From NCBI GenBank assembly GCA_031549905.1, contig JAVBPC010000012.1:62001-126000 (forward strand): a stretch of 64,000 bases of DNA. The letters run 5' to 3'. Below, piece by piece: positions 32,334 through 41,026 of this stretch (the first letter of the stretch is position 1; each line of letters begins with the position of its first letter). The notes under the pieces are model-generated. The model did no database searches, was not told the origin of the DNA, and saw only the letters and a program-made list of their open reading frames with translations. The translations under genes and the position numbers were made by a program. This DNA is from Avichristensenella sp031549905 (lineage in GTDB: Bacteria; Bacillota; Clostridia; Christensenellales; Aristaeellaceae).

Positions 32334-34745
32334 ATGAGGTTTGCCGCCAGCGCATACACCCGCAATGCCTACCGGGAAATCCGCCGCAGTCCGGGTCGGT
32401 TTGCAAACATTTTGCTGCTGTTTTTCATTGGGGCAGGGCTTTTTTACGGGCAGCAGATCACCGTGCCATCCATGGAACATTCGCTGGATGCCTATTACGA
32501 TGCGGCAAACTTTTTTGACATTTGGCTGCACGAAGATACCGGCTTTTCCGAGGAAGACCTTGCGGCATTTGCGGCGCTGGCATCCGCAGAGCATGCGCAG
32601 GCCGAAACGCGCTTTGACGCGCTAGCGCAGTGGAATGGCGGGCAGGGCGTAATCAGGGTGATGTCCCTGCAGGACGGCGATGCGCCGCTCAACCGCCCCA
32701 CGCTGGTCGAGGGGCGCATGCCCACTGCGCCGGATGAGTGCCTGGCCGATGCCAGCGTCAAGTCGGAAATGCGGATGCGCATCGGCGACACGGTGCGGGT
32801 GGATGGCGAAGGGCTCAGCGTAACGACGCTGACAGTGGTCGGCACGGCGAACCATCCGCATTACATCGAGTACAACCGCGGAGAAAGCGCGCTGGGCAGC
32901 GGCACCGCCGAGTGCTTTCTGTTGGTGCCAAAGGCTAGCTTCGCCGCCCCCGCCGCCACGGATATTTTCATCAGCGTGCAAGGCGCGCAGGCGCTGGTTT
33001 GCGGCAGCGAGGCGTACAATCAACTTTTGCGGACCGCTGCGGAGGAGATCGAAGGGCTGATCCAAGGCGGAACCATGCCCGCACTTTCCGCGAAGGCGCT
33101 GGCCGGGGGCGTCGCCCTGAGAACGCGGGAGCATGTCTCTGGTTATCGCGGCTATTTCGCCGATTTGCGCAATACGAAAAACACCTTTGCGCTGATTCCG
33201 CTTTTGATCTTTGCCGTGGCGCTGGTGGTTTGCTCAACATCGATGATGCGTGTGGTGGAAGCCAAGAAAGCGGATACCGCAATCCTTTCCGCGCTGGGCG
33301 CGCACGGGCTTAAGCTTTCCTTTCCGTTTTATTTCTTTTCGGCGGTGGCGGGGTTCGCGGGCAGCCTGATAGGCTGCGCACTGGGACAGGTCTATGTTCC
33401 AGGGCTGATCGCGGGTTCTCTGTCGCAGAAATACCCTGTTTTGCCGCCGGTAACGGCGCAGGCAAACGCGGCGCAGATGCTGCTGGCCGTGGGGATCAGC
33501 CTATGCTGGAGCTTGCTTGCCACATGGATCGCCGTACTGCGCGGACAGCGGGAGAGAGACGGCAAGGTGCGCGAGCGCCCTGCATCCATCGGGCTTGAGA
33601 AGCTTGCCTTCCTGTGGAAGCGGCTCGGCTTTTCCCTACAGCTTGCCCTGAAGAATATTTTCCGCTTCAGGGCAAGGTCGGCGATCAGCCTGTTTTGCAT
33701 GACCGCCTGTGCCTTCTTGGTTTTTTGCGCCAACAGCTCTCAAAAGACGCTGACAGAAACCGTGGATGTGCAATATGACCAGCTGCAGCACTACGGCCTG
33801 GCCGTGGCGGTAAAGGGGGATACGCCCGCTGAAAGGGCACAAAACCTTGATGCCATCGCGGGCCTGGCGGAAGAGGGAGCGTATGTGCAGGCGACTGCCC
33901 GCGTGCTGCAAAAAGGGGTTGTTTTGCGGGCAGGGGACGCGCAGATCACGGCCGAGCTGGTGGAAGCCGAACAACTGGAAGCTTTCCAGCGGTTTTTTAC
34001 ACCGAGGGACGCGAAGACATACCGGCCGGTTTCGCTGGAAGGTGACTTCGCGCTGCTCTCCGCCAAGGCGGCAAAGGCCCTGGGGGTAAAGCCCGGCGAC
34101 AGCGTAACAATCGCGCTGGGTGCGCAAGAGAGAGAAGTTGTGATTACGGGGCTTAGCGAAAGCCACCTGACGCACCAGCTCTATCTTGCCCCCCGCACTG
34201 CCGGCGACCCGCAGACCCTGCTGATTCAGGCGCCCGGCGCGACGCCCGCGCAGATCACCGCACTGTGCACGGATCTGCTGGCCACGGGAAAGGCATCCGC
34301 CGTGCGCTCCATTGAGCAGGTCAAGCGTGACTATATCGAAATTCGGGGCAGCATGCAGGCAACGATGAACATCCTGTCGGCAATTACCCTGGTGTTTGCC
34401 GTGATCATCCTGAGCAACCTCAACACCCTGGGGAAGCTGGACCGCGCCAGGGAGCTTACGACGCTGTCACAGCTGGGCTATAGCGAGGCGGGCGTGGAAG
34501 CGTATCTTTACAGGGAAACGCTGCTGCTGGGCGTAACAGGGGTACTGCTTGCATACGCTCTGGCCCTTCTGCTGAATGATGTGATCATCGGCGTGCTCGA
34601 CGGCGTGACCATCAACTATGTCAGAAAGCTGTACACGTCTTCATTTGTGATATCCGGCTGCGTGACGCTGGCGGTGTCGGCGCTCGCATCCTGGATGGGT
34701 TATTTTTCCCGGAGGATTCGCCCTGCCCACCTTGGTCTGCGGTAA
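32334..34745 (+). CDS. FtsX/MacB-like ABC permease
   Basis: An 803-residue permease with two repeated halves: an N-terminal anchor (18-40), a large extracellular domain, three spans at about 283-400 (FALIPLLIFAVALVVCSTSMM), a second anchor near 443 (AISLFCMTACAFLVFC), a second extracellular domain, and three spans at about 680-790. This is the FtsX-like fold of mechanotransmission transporters that act on lipoproteins or extracellular peptides. GGGGGTG lies before ATG 32334. Operon partner of the GAF-ATPase. The end overlaps the convergent PAP2 gene by 46 bases. Confidence 0.88.
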   Translation: MRFAASAYTRNAYREIRRSPGRFANILLLFFIGAGLFYGQQITVPSMEHSLDAYYDAANFFDIWLHEDTGFSEEDLAAFAALASAEHAQAETRFDALAQWNGGQGVIRVMSLQDGDAPLNRPTLVEGRMPTAPDECLADASVKSEMRMRIGDTVRVDGEGLSVTTLTVVGTANHPHYIEYNRGESALGSGTAECFLLVPKASFAAPAATDIFISVQGAQALVCGSEAYNQLLRTAAEEIEGLIQGGTMPALSAKALAGGVALRTREHVSGYRGYFADLRNTKNTFALIPLLIFAVALVVCSTSMMRVVEAKKADTAILSALGAHGLKLSFPFYFFSAVAGFAGSLIGCALGQVYVPGLIAGSLSQKYPVLPPVTAQANAAQMLLAVGISLCWSLLATWIAVLRGQRERDGKVRERPASIGLEKLAFLWKRLGFSLQLALKNIFRFRARSAISLFCMTACAFLVFCANSSQKTLTETVDVQYDQLQHYGLAVAVKGDTPAERAQNLDAIAGLAEEGAYVQATARVLQKGVVLRAGDAQITAELVEAEQLEAFQRFFTPRDAKTYRPVSLEGDFALLSAKAAKALGVKPGDSVTIALGAQEREVVITGLSESHLTHQLYLAPRTAGDPQTLLIQAPGATPAQITALCTDLLATGKASAVRSIEQVKRDYIEIRGSMQATMNILSAITLVFAVIILSNLNTLGKLDRARELTTLSQLGYSEAGVEAYLYRETLLLGVTGVLLAYALALLLNDVIIGVLDGVTINYVRKLYTSSFVISGCVTLAVSALASWMGYFSRRIRPAHLGLR

Positions 34746-35368
34746 ACCGCCACATAGAGCGGTACCGCAAGCGCGATGGCTGCGTACGCATCCAAAATCG
34801 AATGCTGTTTGAGCATCACGGTGGACAGGATGATGAGAAGCGACAGCAACAGCGTACCGCAGATGAGCAGCCGCTTCTTTTTTATTTTTTCCGAATGGCA
34901 AAGGGCGATTTGCATGCCAAGGGTGTTGAACACATGCATGCTGGGGAACACGTTGGTGGGGGTATCCGTTTGGTACAGCCGCCGCACGCCGTCTGTAAAC
35001 AGGTTTTCCCTGGGGAAGCTTACAGGCCGCAAATCCTGCCCGTTGGGGAAAAAGGTATAAATGAGCAGGCAGGCGACCATGCCCACGCCGCAAAATGCCG
35101 CGGCACGGGCAAAGTCCTTGGGCGAGAAAACGAAAAAGTAGGCGAGGGTCAGAAACACAAAGGGAAACCAAAGGAAATACGGAACAAGGAAATACTCGCA
35201 AAATGGAATGATGTCATCCAGGCGCGCATGCAGGATATAGTACGGCGTCGCGCGCGCCTCCAGCGCAAAGAACCAGGCGAAATAGACAGCGGCGAAAAGC
35301 GCGATCAACAGCAGATCCCGCCATACCGTTTTATCCGCAAATCTGGTCCGAACCGCTTGCCATTTCAT
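34700..35368 (-). CDS. PAP2-family membrane phosphatase
   Basis: A 222-residue protein with about six spans. PAP2 motifs: a C1-like TFFPNGQDLRP (near 112), C2 PSMHVFNTL (near 145) and C3 KQHSILDAYAA (near 190) with the catalytic His and the Asp. It dephosphorylates lipid phosphates; next to glycan genes it may recycle undecaprenyl pyrophosphate. The start MKWQAV at 35368 has GAGGAG upstream; the long in-frame extension runs through repeat element A and is rejected. Confidence 0.85.
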   Translation of the reverse strand: MKWQAVRTRFADKTVWRDLLLIALFAAVYFAWFFALEARATPYYILHARLDDIIPFCEYFLVPYFLWFPFVFLTLAYFFVFSPKDFARAAAFCGVGMVACLLIYTFFPNGQDLRPVSFPRENLFTDGVRRLYQTDTPTNVFPSMHVFNTLGMQIALCHSEKIKKKRLLICGTLLLSLLIILSTVMLKQHSILDAYAAIALAVPLYVAVYRRPRWAGRILREK

Positions 35369-35381
35369 CGTCAAACTCCTC

Positions 35382-35545
35382 AGGGCAATTCCGCGCAGAT
35401 AGCAAGTGCGCTGGCGAGATGATTTTTTGTCCAGGTGCACTTGCGAAAACCGAAGGCGTAACAGCGCTACGTCGAGCGTTTTTGCAAGTGTGAATGGGCG
35501 GAAAAGCATCCGCCCGCGTGCTCGCTATCTGCGCGGTATTGCCCT
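35382..35545 (+). repeat. inverted-repeat element A (164 bp)
   Basis: The ends form an imperfect inverted repeat matching at 26 of 30 positions (AGGGCAATTCCGCGCAGAT.. against its counterpart ending at 35545). Inside are GAGATGATTTTTTGTC (35416-35431), the palindromic core AAGGCGTAACAGCGCTACGTC (35453-35473) flanked by arms ACTTGCGAAAA / TTTTTGCAAGT, and a GGGCGG/CCGCCC hairpin. It fills the gap between the GT2 and PAP2 genes; its right end includes the GT2 stop codon. The same inner motifs occur in elements B and C. Confidence 0.85.
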
Positions 35546-36563
35546 AATGCAGCAGAAAAAACGCATCCACCCAGTGCAGAAACTGCCGGACAAAGGCCCT
35601 TGCCCAAGGGCGGTTCATCCCGCAGATGAAACCATGAAAGTTATAGCGCAGCATCCGGTATAGCTCGGGGTCGCGCTCCTTGATCCCCTGCCACATCCGC
35701 AGGTTTTCTTCGGTGGCCTCCGGCGTTTTCGCCAGCGCAAGGTATGCGGAAACCGTACAAATCCGCATGCGCAGGTCATCGCGGATTACAAGGCGCTGCG
35801 AACCTTCCAGCCGCCCCTGGCGGGCCTCGTATCCTTTCACCATCAGATCAAAAACATGCCGCATGTGCGAGACATTTTGAATGATGGATGCTATCTCAAT
35901 CGTCTGACCCTTTCGCCCAATGATGTACTGATACATCGAAACATCCATATAATACAGCGAACGCGCCCGATACAGCGGCAAATGGACGATCAGGCAATCG
36001 ATGTAGAAGGTATGCAGGGGCAGCTCCATGTCAAGCTGCCGCAAAAGGGCGGTATTGAAGATAAATGCGTGTATCATCAGGGCCTGCCGGTATGGAAGCC
36101 GGCCAATATCAGCCCATGTGAAAAGGCTTCCTTCCGGCAACGTGCCTTTGTAGCGAATCACCCTGCTCCGGTCTGCTGACGGCTTGCTCCGCGTGTAGTT
36201 GCATAGAAACAGATCAGGCAGGGTCTGCGCCTCCAGCAGTGCGCGCAGCCTTGCAAGAACCTTAGCAAGCGCGGCAGGCTCCAGCCAGTCATCCGAATCC
36301 ACCAGCTTGAAAAACGCCCCTGTCGCGCGGGAAAGCCCCTGCGCGACGCCCGCGCCATATCCGCCGTTGGGCTGGTGGATGGCCGATACCACGCCCGGGT
36401 AACGCGAAGCGTAGCGATCGGCGATGGCGGCAGTTTGATCCGTAGAGCCGTCATTGACGATGATAACCTCGATATCCTCCCGGGCGCAAAGGATCGAATC
36501 CAGGCATTTCTCCATGTACTCGGCGGAGTTGTAGCAGGGCACCACAAATGTAATCAGCTTCAT
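35544..36563 (-). CDS. GT2-family glycosyltransferase
   Basis: A 339-residue GT-A enzyme: TFVVPCYNSAEYMEKCLDSIL at the N-terminus, IVNDGSTDQT (near 36), KLVDSDDWLEP (near 88; the metal-binding D-x-D) and no membrane spans. It transfers a sugar from a nucleotide donor. ATG 36563 overlaps the UDP-galactopyranose mutase stop as ATGA, so it is probably a galactofuranosyltransferase using the UDP-Galf made by that enzyme (inference). Its TAG stop lies in the terminal repeat of element A. Confidence 0.9.
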   Translation of the reverse strand: MKLITFVVPCYNSAEYMEKCLDSILCAREDIEVIIVNDGSTDQTAAIADRYASRYPGVVSAIHQPNGGYGAGVAQGLSRATGAFFKLVDSDDWLEPAALAKVLARLRALLEAQTLPDLFLCNYTRSKPSADRSRVIRYKGTLPEGSLFTWADIGRLPYRQALMIHAFIFNTALLRQLDMELPLHTFYIDCLIVHLPLYRARSLYYMDVSMYQYIIGRKGQTIEIASIIQNVSHMRHVFDLMVKGYEARQGRLEGSQRLVIRDDLRMRICTVSAYLALAKTPEATEENLRMWQGIKERDPELYRMLRYNFHGFICGMNRPWARAFVRQFLHWVDAFFLLH

Positions 36564-37723
36564 GTGCGCACTCCTAGGATACAGTCCTTTGCGGTGCGAA
36601 GCGCATTCCGAACCGCATCATCCATGTTATAGTACCGGTATTCTGCAAGGCGGCCCGTGCAGTGCAGCTGCGGTATGGCGCGCGCAAGCGCATGATAGCG
36701 CGCGTGCAGGCCCTTGTTGGCTTCTGTCAGTATGGGATAGCCCGGCATCGCGCCGCATCCGGGTTTATAGGGAATCGCGTATTCCCGCGCAATGGCCGTA
36801 TGGGGCGCCAGCTGACCGGTGAGGCGCTTGTACTCTGTGATGCGGGTAAAGGGTTCCGAGACGGTGTAGTTGACTGTCCCCGTCCGCTGATAGAACGGCA
36901 TCGGAAGGGTTTCAAACGCCAGGCGGACGGCGCGGTACGGCAGCCTGCCAAGGCAGTAGGCAAACAGCTCATCCAGCGAACCGGTATATACCACCTGCAC
37001 CCGGGGGTCCAGCGGCCGGCCTTCCAGCAGCAGCCGTTGATCCCGCAAAGAAAGCTTGTGGGAAGCGGCGGTTCCCGTCAAAAGGCTGATGCGCGGATGC
37101 GCCAGCATGTTGCGAAACAGCGCCGCATAGCCCTTCGCGGGCAGGCCTTGGTACCGATCCTGAAAATACCGGCAATCCTGGGAAATGCGAATGGGCACCC
37201 GGCCAAGAACCGTGCTGTCCAGGCTCAAAAAGTCCTCGCCCCACTGCTTGCGGGAATAGCCCTGATACATGTTTTCATGGATGTAATCCGCAAGCATGCG
37301 CAGATCCGCATCGGCCTGGGGCCGCAGATCGGCCAGGGAAACGGCACTGCCGAAGCCAAAGTGTCGAATCAGCTTTTGCGAAAGGCGCGCTGCGGTTTGC
37401 GCATCAAAGGCAGCGTACAGGGAACGCAGGTTAAACGGCACGGGCAGAAGCGCCCCGCGGATATGCGCCTCTACGCGGTGAAAATAGGGCCGCCACGCGC
37501 AGAATCGGCTCAGGAACGCGTGCACATCATCGTGGTTTGTGTGGAAAATATGCGGCCCATATGGGTGGATCAGAATGCCGCTTGCGTTTGTCTGGTCATA
37601 GGCGTTCCCGCCGATATGCCCGCACCGCTCAAGAACCAGCACGTGCCTGCCATTTTCCGCAAGCACCCGCGCCGCCGTGGCCCCGGAGAACCCGCAGCCA
37701 ATGACAAGGCAATCAAAGTTCAT
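36560..37723 (-). CDS. glf: UDP-galactopyranose mutase
   Basis: A 387-residue FAD enzyme that converts UDP-galactopyranose to UDP-galactofuranose. The dinucleotide fold VIGCGFSGATAARVLAE and ERCGHIGGNAYD lie at residues 7-45; family motifs YGPHIFHT (near 55), FNLRSLYAAF, YSRKQWG (near 153) and the C-terminal EYRYYNMDDAV are present. Length is normal. ATG 37723 follows AGAGAGGTG. First gene of the minus-strand unit glf, GT2, PAP2. Confidence 0.95.
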   Translation of the reverse strand: MNFDCLVIGCGFSGATAARVLAENGRHVLVLERCGHIGGNAYDQTNASGILIHPYGPHIFHTNHDDVHAFLSRFCAWRPYFHRVEAHIRGALLPVPFNLRSLYAAFDAQTAARLSQKLIRHFGFGSAVSLADLRPQADADLRMLADYIHENMYQGYSRKQWGEDFLSLDSTVLGRVPIRISQDCRYFQDRYQGLPAKGYAALFRNMLAHPRISLLTGTAASHKLSLRDQRLLLEGRPLDPRVQVVYTGSLDELFAYCLGRLPYRAVRLAFETLPMPFYQRTGTVNYTVSEPFTRITEYKRLTGQLAPHTAIAREYAIPYKPGCGAMPGYPILTEANKGLHARYHALARAIPQLHCTGRLAEYRYYNMDDAVRNALRTAKDCILGVRT

Positions 37724-37736
37724 GGCGGCACCTCTC

Positions 37737-37989
37737 TAGAGCAATTTTCGGAAAGATTCGGAATGGATTTGCGAGAGATTTTGCCGTTTCGCTAAGCCGA
37801 GGGAACAAGGCGTAGCAGCGCTACGCCGCGTGGATAGCGCTTGACCGAAGGTCAAGCCGAGTGGGTAGAATCGAAGATTCTGCCCACGATGCCCGGCGGC
37901 AAGTTTACGCCGCCGCCGGGGCGTCAGAGGCAACGCGAGGCGGCAAAAGATCCGCAAAGACGTTCCGAATCTTTCCGCAAAATGCTCTA
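37737..37989 (+). repeat. inverted-repeat element B (253 bp) with serial hairpins
   Basis: The ends match as an inverted repeat at 26 of 29 positions (TAGAGCA...CGGAAAGATTCGG). Inside are GAGAGATTTTGCCG (from 37773), the core GGCGTAGC-AGC-GCTACGCC (37809-37827), GCTTGACC-GAA-GGTCAAGC, GTGGG.AGAATC-GAA-GATTCT.CCCAC, and a CCCGGCGGC/GCCGCCGGG hairpin, i.e. four hairpins in a row closed by a long stem. It occupies most of the glf leader, beginning about 9 bases after the predicted start of transcription. Confidence 0.85.
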
Positions 37990-38004
37990 AACCTGTTGTT
38001 GCCC

Positions 38005-38033
38005 ATTATACAAGATTTGCCCGTTTTTGTCGA
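38005..38033 (-). promoter_or_regulatory. promoter of the glf operon
   Basis: Minus-strand TCGACA (38028-38033), 17-base spacer, TATAAT (38005-38010). The transcript would start near 37998 and carry element B as a leader of about 260 bases. The remaining bases 38034-38141 hold no gene. Confidence 0.72.
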
Positions 38034-38141
38034 CAAAGCGCCGTGCGGGGGCCTTTGAGCAAGCTCAAATGCAGGAATCTATCCAGATTGGCAGAACTAT
38101 GCCATTAACATGCCCGGATATAGATATTGTGAGGAAGTCCA

Positions 38142-39218
38142 ATGCAATGTGATGTTACATTCCATCCTACATGGTGGCACCGGCGCGCCGGGATATCCTT
38201 TGACCAGCGCTTTCATTTTGACTGGCGTCATCGCGTAGAGACGGACCGTGAAATGCGCCGCACGCTGCACCGCGCGTTTTCTGCGTTCGGGCTGGGCGAA
38301 AGCGACCCTGCGCCGCGTCCGGTGCTTTGGACGGATATGCTCGCGGCGGGCTTTCTGTTTTCCGCGATGGCTGGGTGCGATGTCCGGTTCAGCGAAACCG
38401 CGCCGCCTGAGGCGGTCTGTGCGCACCTTGACAATGCCGCGGTGGAACGCCTTTCTCTGGAAGACGCGCTGCGCACGCACTGGTGGGTCGACCTGCTTGG
38501 GCAAGCAAGCGAACTTGAAGCGGCGTTCGGACATGTGGTACCCTGTATGAACCTGATGGGCGTGCAGAACGTTGCGCTGGATTTGCGCGGGCAGGAACTT
38601 TTCATCGATTATATCGATAACCCCGAACTGGCCAAGCGGCTGCTTTCGTTTTGCGCGTCTCTTCTTTTGCATACCGGCGCGTGGCTCAAAAAGCTTTCGC
38701 CCTATGTTTCGGGCGGGGTAACGGGCATCGTCAAAAAGGTGATGCCGGATGTATACCTGCACTCCAACTGCACGGTAGAGCTGATCTCGCGCGCATTTTA
38801 TGAAGAACTCCTGCTGCCGCACGATGTTGCCCTTGCCGCCGCTTTCCCGCCATACGGCGTGCACCACTGCGGGCAAACCATGGAGCACGTGGCGGAAGGC
38901 TATGCGAAGATTCCCGGGCTTGCCTTTGTCGAGGTGGGCGCAGGCTCGCAGGTGAAGGCCGTTCGCGCGGCAGTTGGCCCAAGCGTTCATATGAATCTTC
39001 GCTACAGCCCGGTTCGCCTGAAGGATGTATCCGCCGCGCAAATGGAAGAGGATATCCGGTGCGCGGTTGCAGATGCCTTTCCTTTGGGAAACGTATCGTA
39101 TTCCTGCGTGGGCATCGACGCCGATGTGCCGGATGAGCAGGTGGCGCTGTTCTTCGATACGGTTCGGAAGGTCAGCATGGAAATTCCGTCAGTCAACATC
39201 ACCCGGAGGTACAATTGA
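38142..39218 (+). CDS. uroporphyrinogen-decarboxylase (URO-D) family protein
   Basis: A 358-residue TIM-barrel protein of the URO-D superfamily, whose anaerobic members are often corrinoid-dependent methyltransferases (MtaA/CmuA type), not haem enzymes. The zinc-type motif GVHHCGQTMEH (near residue 247) and VGAGSQVKAVRAAVGP fit that branch. It lacks the N-terminal signature of true HemE. GGAAG precedes ATG 38142 at a fair spacing. Coupled to the next gene through a TGATG overlap. Methyl donor unknown; no corrinoid protein gene is nearby. Confidence 0.78.
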   Translation: MQCDVTFHPTWWHRRAGISFDQRFHFDWRHRVETDREMRRTLHRAFSAFGLGESDPAPRPVLWTDMLAAGFLFSAMAGCDVRFSETAPPEAVCAHLDNAAVERLSLEDALRTHWWVDLLGQASELEAAFGHVVPCMNLMGVQNVALDLRGQELFIDYIDNPELAKRLLSFCASLLLHTGAWLKKLSPYVSGGVTGIVKKVMPDVYLHSNCTVELISRAFYEELLLPHDVALAAAFPPYGVHHCGQTMEHVAEGYAKIPGLAFVEVGAGSQVKAVRAAVGPSVHMNLRYSPVRLKDVSAAQMEEDIRCAVADAFPLGNVSYSCVGIDADVPDEQVALFFDTVRKVSMEIPSVNITRRYN

Positions 39219-39799
39219 TGAAACTATATGTAATCCGCCACGGACAAAGCGAGGCCAATTATACCGGCGTGCATTCCGGCTGGAGCCAAGTCCCCTTGAC
39301 CGAGACCGGCCGCCAGGGGGCCATGCGCACAGGCATGCTGCTAAAGGATATCCCCTTTCAAAAGATCTATTCAAGCGATTTGCTTCGGGCCATTCAAACC
39401 TGCAACCTCGCGCTTCCCTCGGCGGTGCCTGAATGCTCCGCGCTTCTGCGCGAAATCGATGTCGGCACGCTGGTCGGAGTTTCTCCCGCCGAATGCGAGA
39501 AAATGTACGGCGATCGCTATACGCAGGCCCGCAAAAACCGTGATTTTACCGCATTTGACGGGGAAAGCCACGCGATGCGGCATGAGCGCACATGCACGTT
39601 TATGCAGCAAATGGAAAAGAGCGGTGTAGACGGACCTGTCGCCGTGTTTTGCCACGAAGGGGTGGTCAAATGCATGCTCGATTATGTGCTGCGCACAGCA
39701 ATAGCGCCGGATCTAGTATCCGTGAAAAACGAGTCCGTAAGCGTTTTTGAGTGGAACGGCGCACGCTGGCGCATGATCGGCTGGAATATCGGCGGGTAA
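39218..39799 (+). CDS. histidine phosphatase (phosphoglycerate-mutase-like)
   Basis: A 193-residue enzyme: YVIRHGQSEAN at the N-terminus supplies the phospho-accepting His8-type residue; Arg, Glu and a second His (FCHEGVVKCML, near 148) complete the site. Members include alpha-ribazole phosphatase and phosphoserine/sugar phosphatases. The start ATG 39218 (preceded by CGGAGGTAC) overlaps the URO-D stop by one base. The pairing with a possible corrinoid-methyltransferase would fit a cobamide-related role, but that is speculation. Confidence 0.87.
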   Translation: MKLYVIRHGQSEANYTGVHSGWSQVPLTETGRQGAMRTGMLLKDIPFQKIYSSDLLRAIQTCNLALPSAVPECSALLREIDVGTLVGVSPAECEKMYGDRYTQARKNRDFTAFDGESHAMRHERTCTFMQQMEKSGVDGPVAVFCHEGVVKCMLDYVLRTAIAPDLVSVKNESVSVFEWNGARWRMIGWNIGG

Positions 39800-39818
39800 A
39801 GGCTTCGGGCAAATGCAA

Positions 39819-39857
39819 ATAGGTTGAATGCGGCGGTTCACCACATTCAACCTATCA
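39819..39857. terminator. bidirectional terminator
   Basis: ATAGGTTGAATG / CATTCAACCTAT, twelve perfect pairs, followed by CATTTT; lies between the convergent histidine-phosphatase and glycerate-kinase genes. The U-run is short. Confidence 0.75.
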
Positions 39858-39880
39858 TTTTATGCGCCTGTAAAGTCGCG

Positions 39881-41026
39881 TTACCGCCCCATCATCCGCC
39901 CAATGCGGATCAGCCGGAACATTCTTTCCGCCGCGCCGTTAAGCAGCTTTTCCGCGTTATCCATCGCCTCATGCACGGTCATCGGCGCGTTGACGGTGGT
40001 CATTACGCTGGCGTTGCCGCCGCAGAATGTCATTCCCTCGTCTGTCATGCTGCCCACCAACGCCACAATCGGCACCCCCAGCGCGCGGCAGCGGTGCGCC
40101 ACGCCCACGGGCGCTTTGCCGCAGGCGATGGACTGCCCGTCCATCCGCCCCTCGGCGGTCACGACCAGATCGGCCCCGGCCAGCAGTTCATCAAAGCGAA
40201 CGGCGTCCAGCACCGCCTCCACACCCGGCAGCAGATGCGCCCTCAGCGGCCCTGACAGCGCCGCGCCAAGCCCGCCCGCTGCGCCCGTGCCCAGCATTTC
40301 GGCCACCGGAAAACCGCACGCGGCCTCCAGCAGCGCGGCATAGCGCGCCATCCCGGCTTCCAATTGCCCGCACAGCGCCGCGTCCACGCCCTTTTGCGGG
40401 CCGTACACGCGCGTCGCGCCCGTTTCACCAAGCAGCGGGCTTGTCACATCGCAAATCACGCGGATCTGTGTGCCGGCAAGGCGCTTGTCCAGCCCGGATA
40501 GGTCCAGCGAGGCGATTTTCAGCAGTCCCTCTCCCCCACCCGGCACCGGGGCGCCCTGCGCATCCAGGCATTTCGCGCCCAGCGCCATCAGGAAGCCGAT
40601 TCCGCCGTCGTTGGTGGCGCTGCCGCCAATCCCCAGCAGGATATCGCGGATGCCAAGGTCCAGCGCGCGGAGCAGCATCTCCCCCGTGCCGCGCGTGGAG
40701 GCGCGCAGCGGGTCCAGCCCATCCCGCGGCATCAGCATGATGCCGGATGCCTGCGCCATCTCCAGCACCGCCGTTTGCCCGCCCGGCAGCACGCCAAAGC
40801 GCGCGGTTACCGGCGCGCCCAGCGGCCCTAAAACCACGGCTTCGCGGTATGTGCCGCCGGTGGCCAGCACCAGCGCATCCACCGTGCCCTCTCCCCCGTC
40901 GGCGATGGGCACGGCGATGATCTGAACGCCGTCAAACACGCGCTCGGCGGCACGGCTGACGATACGGACAACCTCCAGCGCTGTCAGCGATCCTTTGAAA
41001 GCATCCGGCGCGATGATGATTTTCAT
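39881..41026 (-). CDS. glycerate kinase (GarK/GlxK family)
   Basis: A 381-residue kinase forming 2- or 3-phosphoglycerate from glycerate. N-terminus MKIIIAPDAFKGSLTA and the core GIGGSATNDGGIGFLMALGAK (near 130) are diagnostic, as is TAEGRMDGQS (near 297). ATG 41026 overlaps the glmM stop as ATGA, so the two are co-translated. Last gene of the minus-strand run that begins with the Prs-like gene. It could feed products of an aldolase such as the one at 10591 into glycolysis. Confidence 0.93.
   Translation of the reverse strand: MKIIIAPDAFKGSLTALEVVRIVSRAAERVFDGVQIIAVPIADGGEGTVDALVLATGGTYREAVVLGPLGAPVTARFGVLPGGQTAVLEMAQASGIMLMPRDGLDPLRASTRGTGEMLLRALDLGIRDILLGIGGSATNDGGIGFLMALGAKCLDAQGAPVPGGGEGLLKIASLDLSGLDKRLAGTQIRVICDVTSPLLGETGATRVYGPQKGVDAALCGQLEAGMARYAALLEAACGFPVAEMLGTGAAGGLGAALSGPLRAHLLPGVEAVLDAVRFDELLAGADLVVTAEGRMDGQSIACGKAPVGVAHRCRALGVPIVALVGSMTDEGMTFCGGNASVMTTVNAPMTVHEAMDNAEKLLNGAAERMFRLIRIGRMMGR

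Noticed and set aside
36662..37795. 377-codon plus-strand frame opposite glf
   Set aside because: Antisense of a clear UDP-galactopyranose mutase.
37737..37989. Element B as a classical riboswitch of glf
   Set aside because: Related elements occur in other contexts and in the opposite orientation relative to the downstream gene (elements A and B against C), which fits a dispersed repeat better than a cis-acting aptamer.
38142..39218. HemE (haem biosynthesis) for the URO-D family gene
   Set aside because: No haem genes nearby, and the HHCGQ motif fits the methyltransferase-like branch better.
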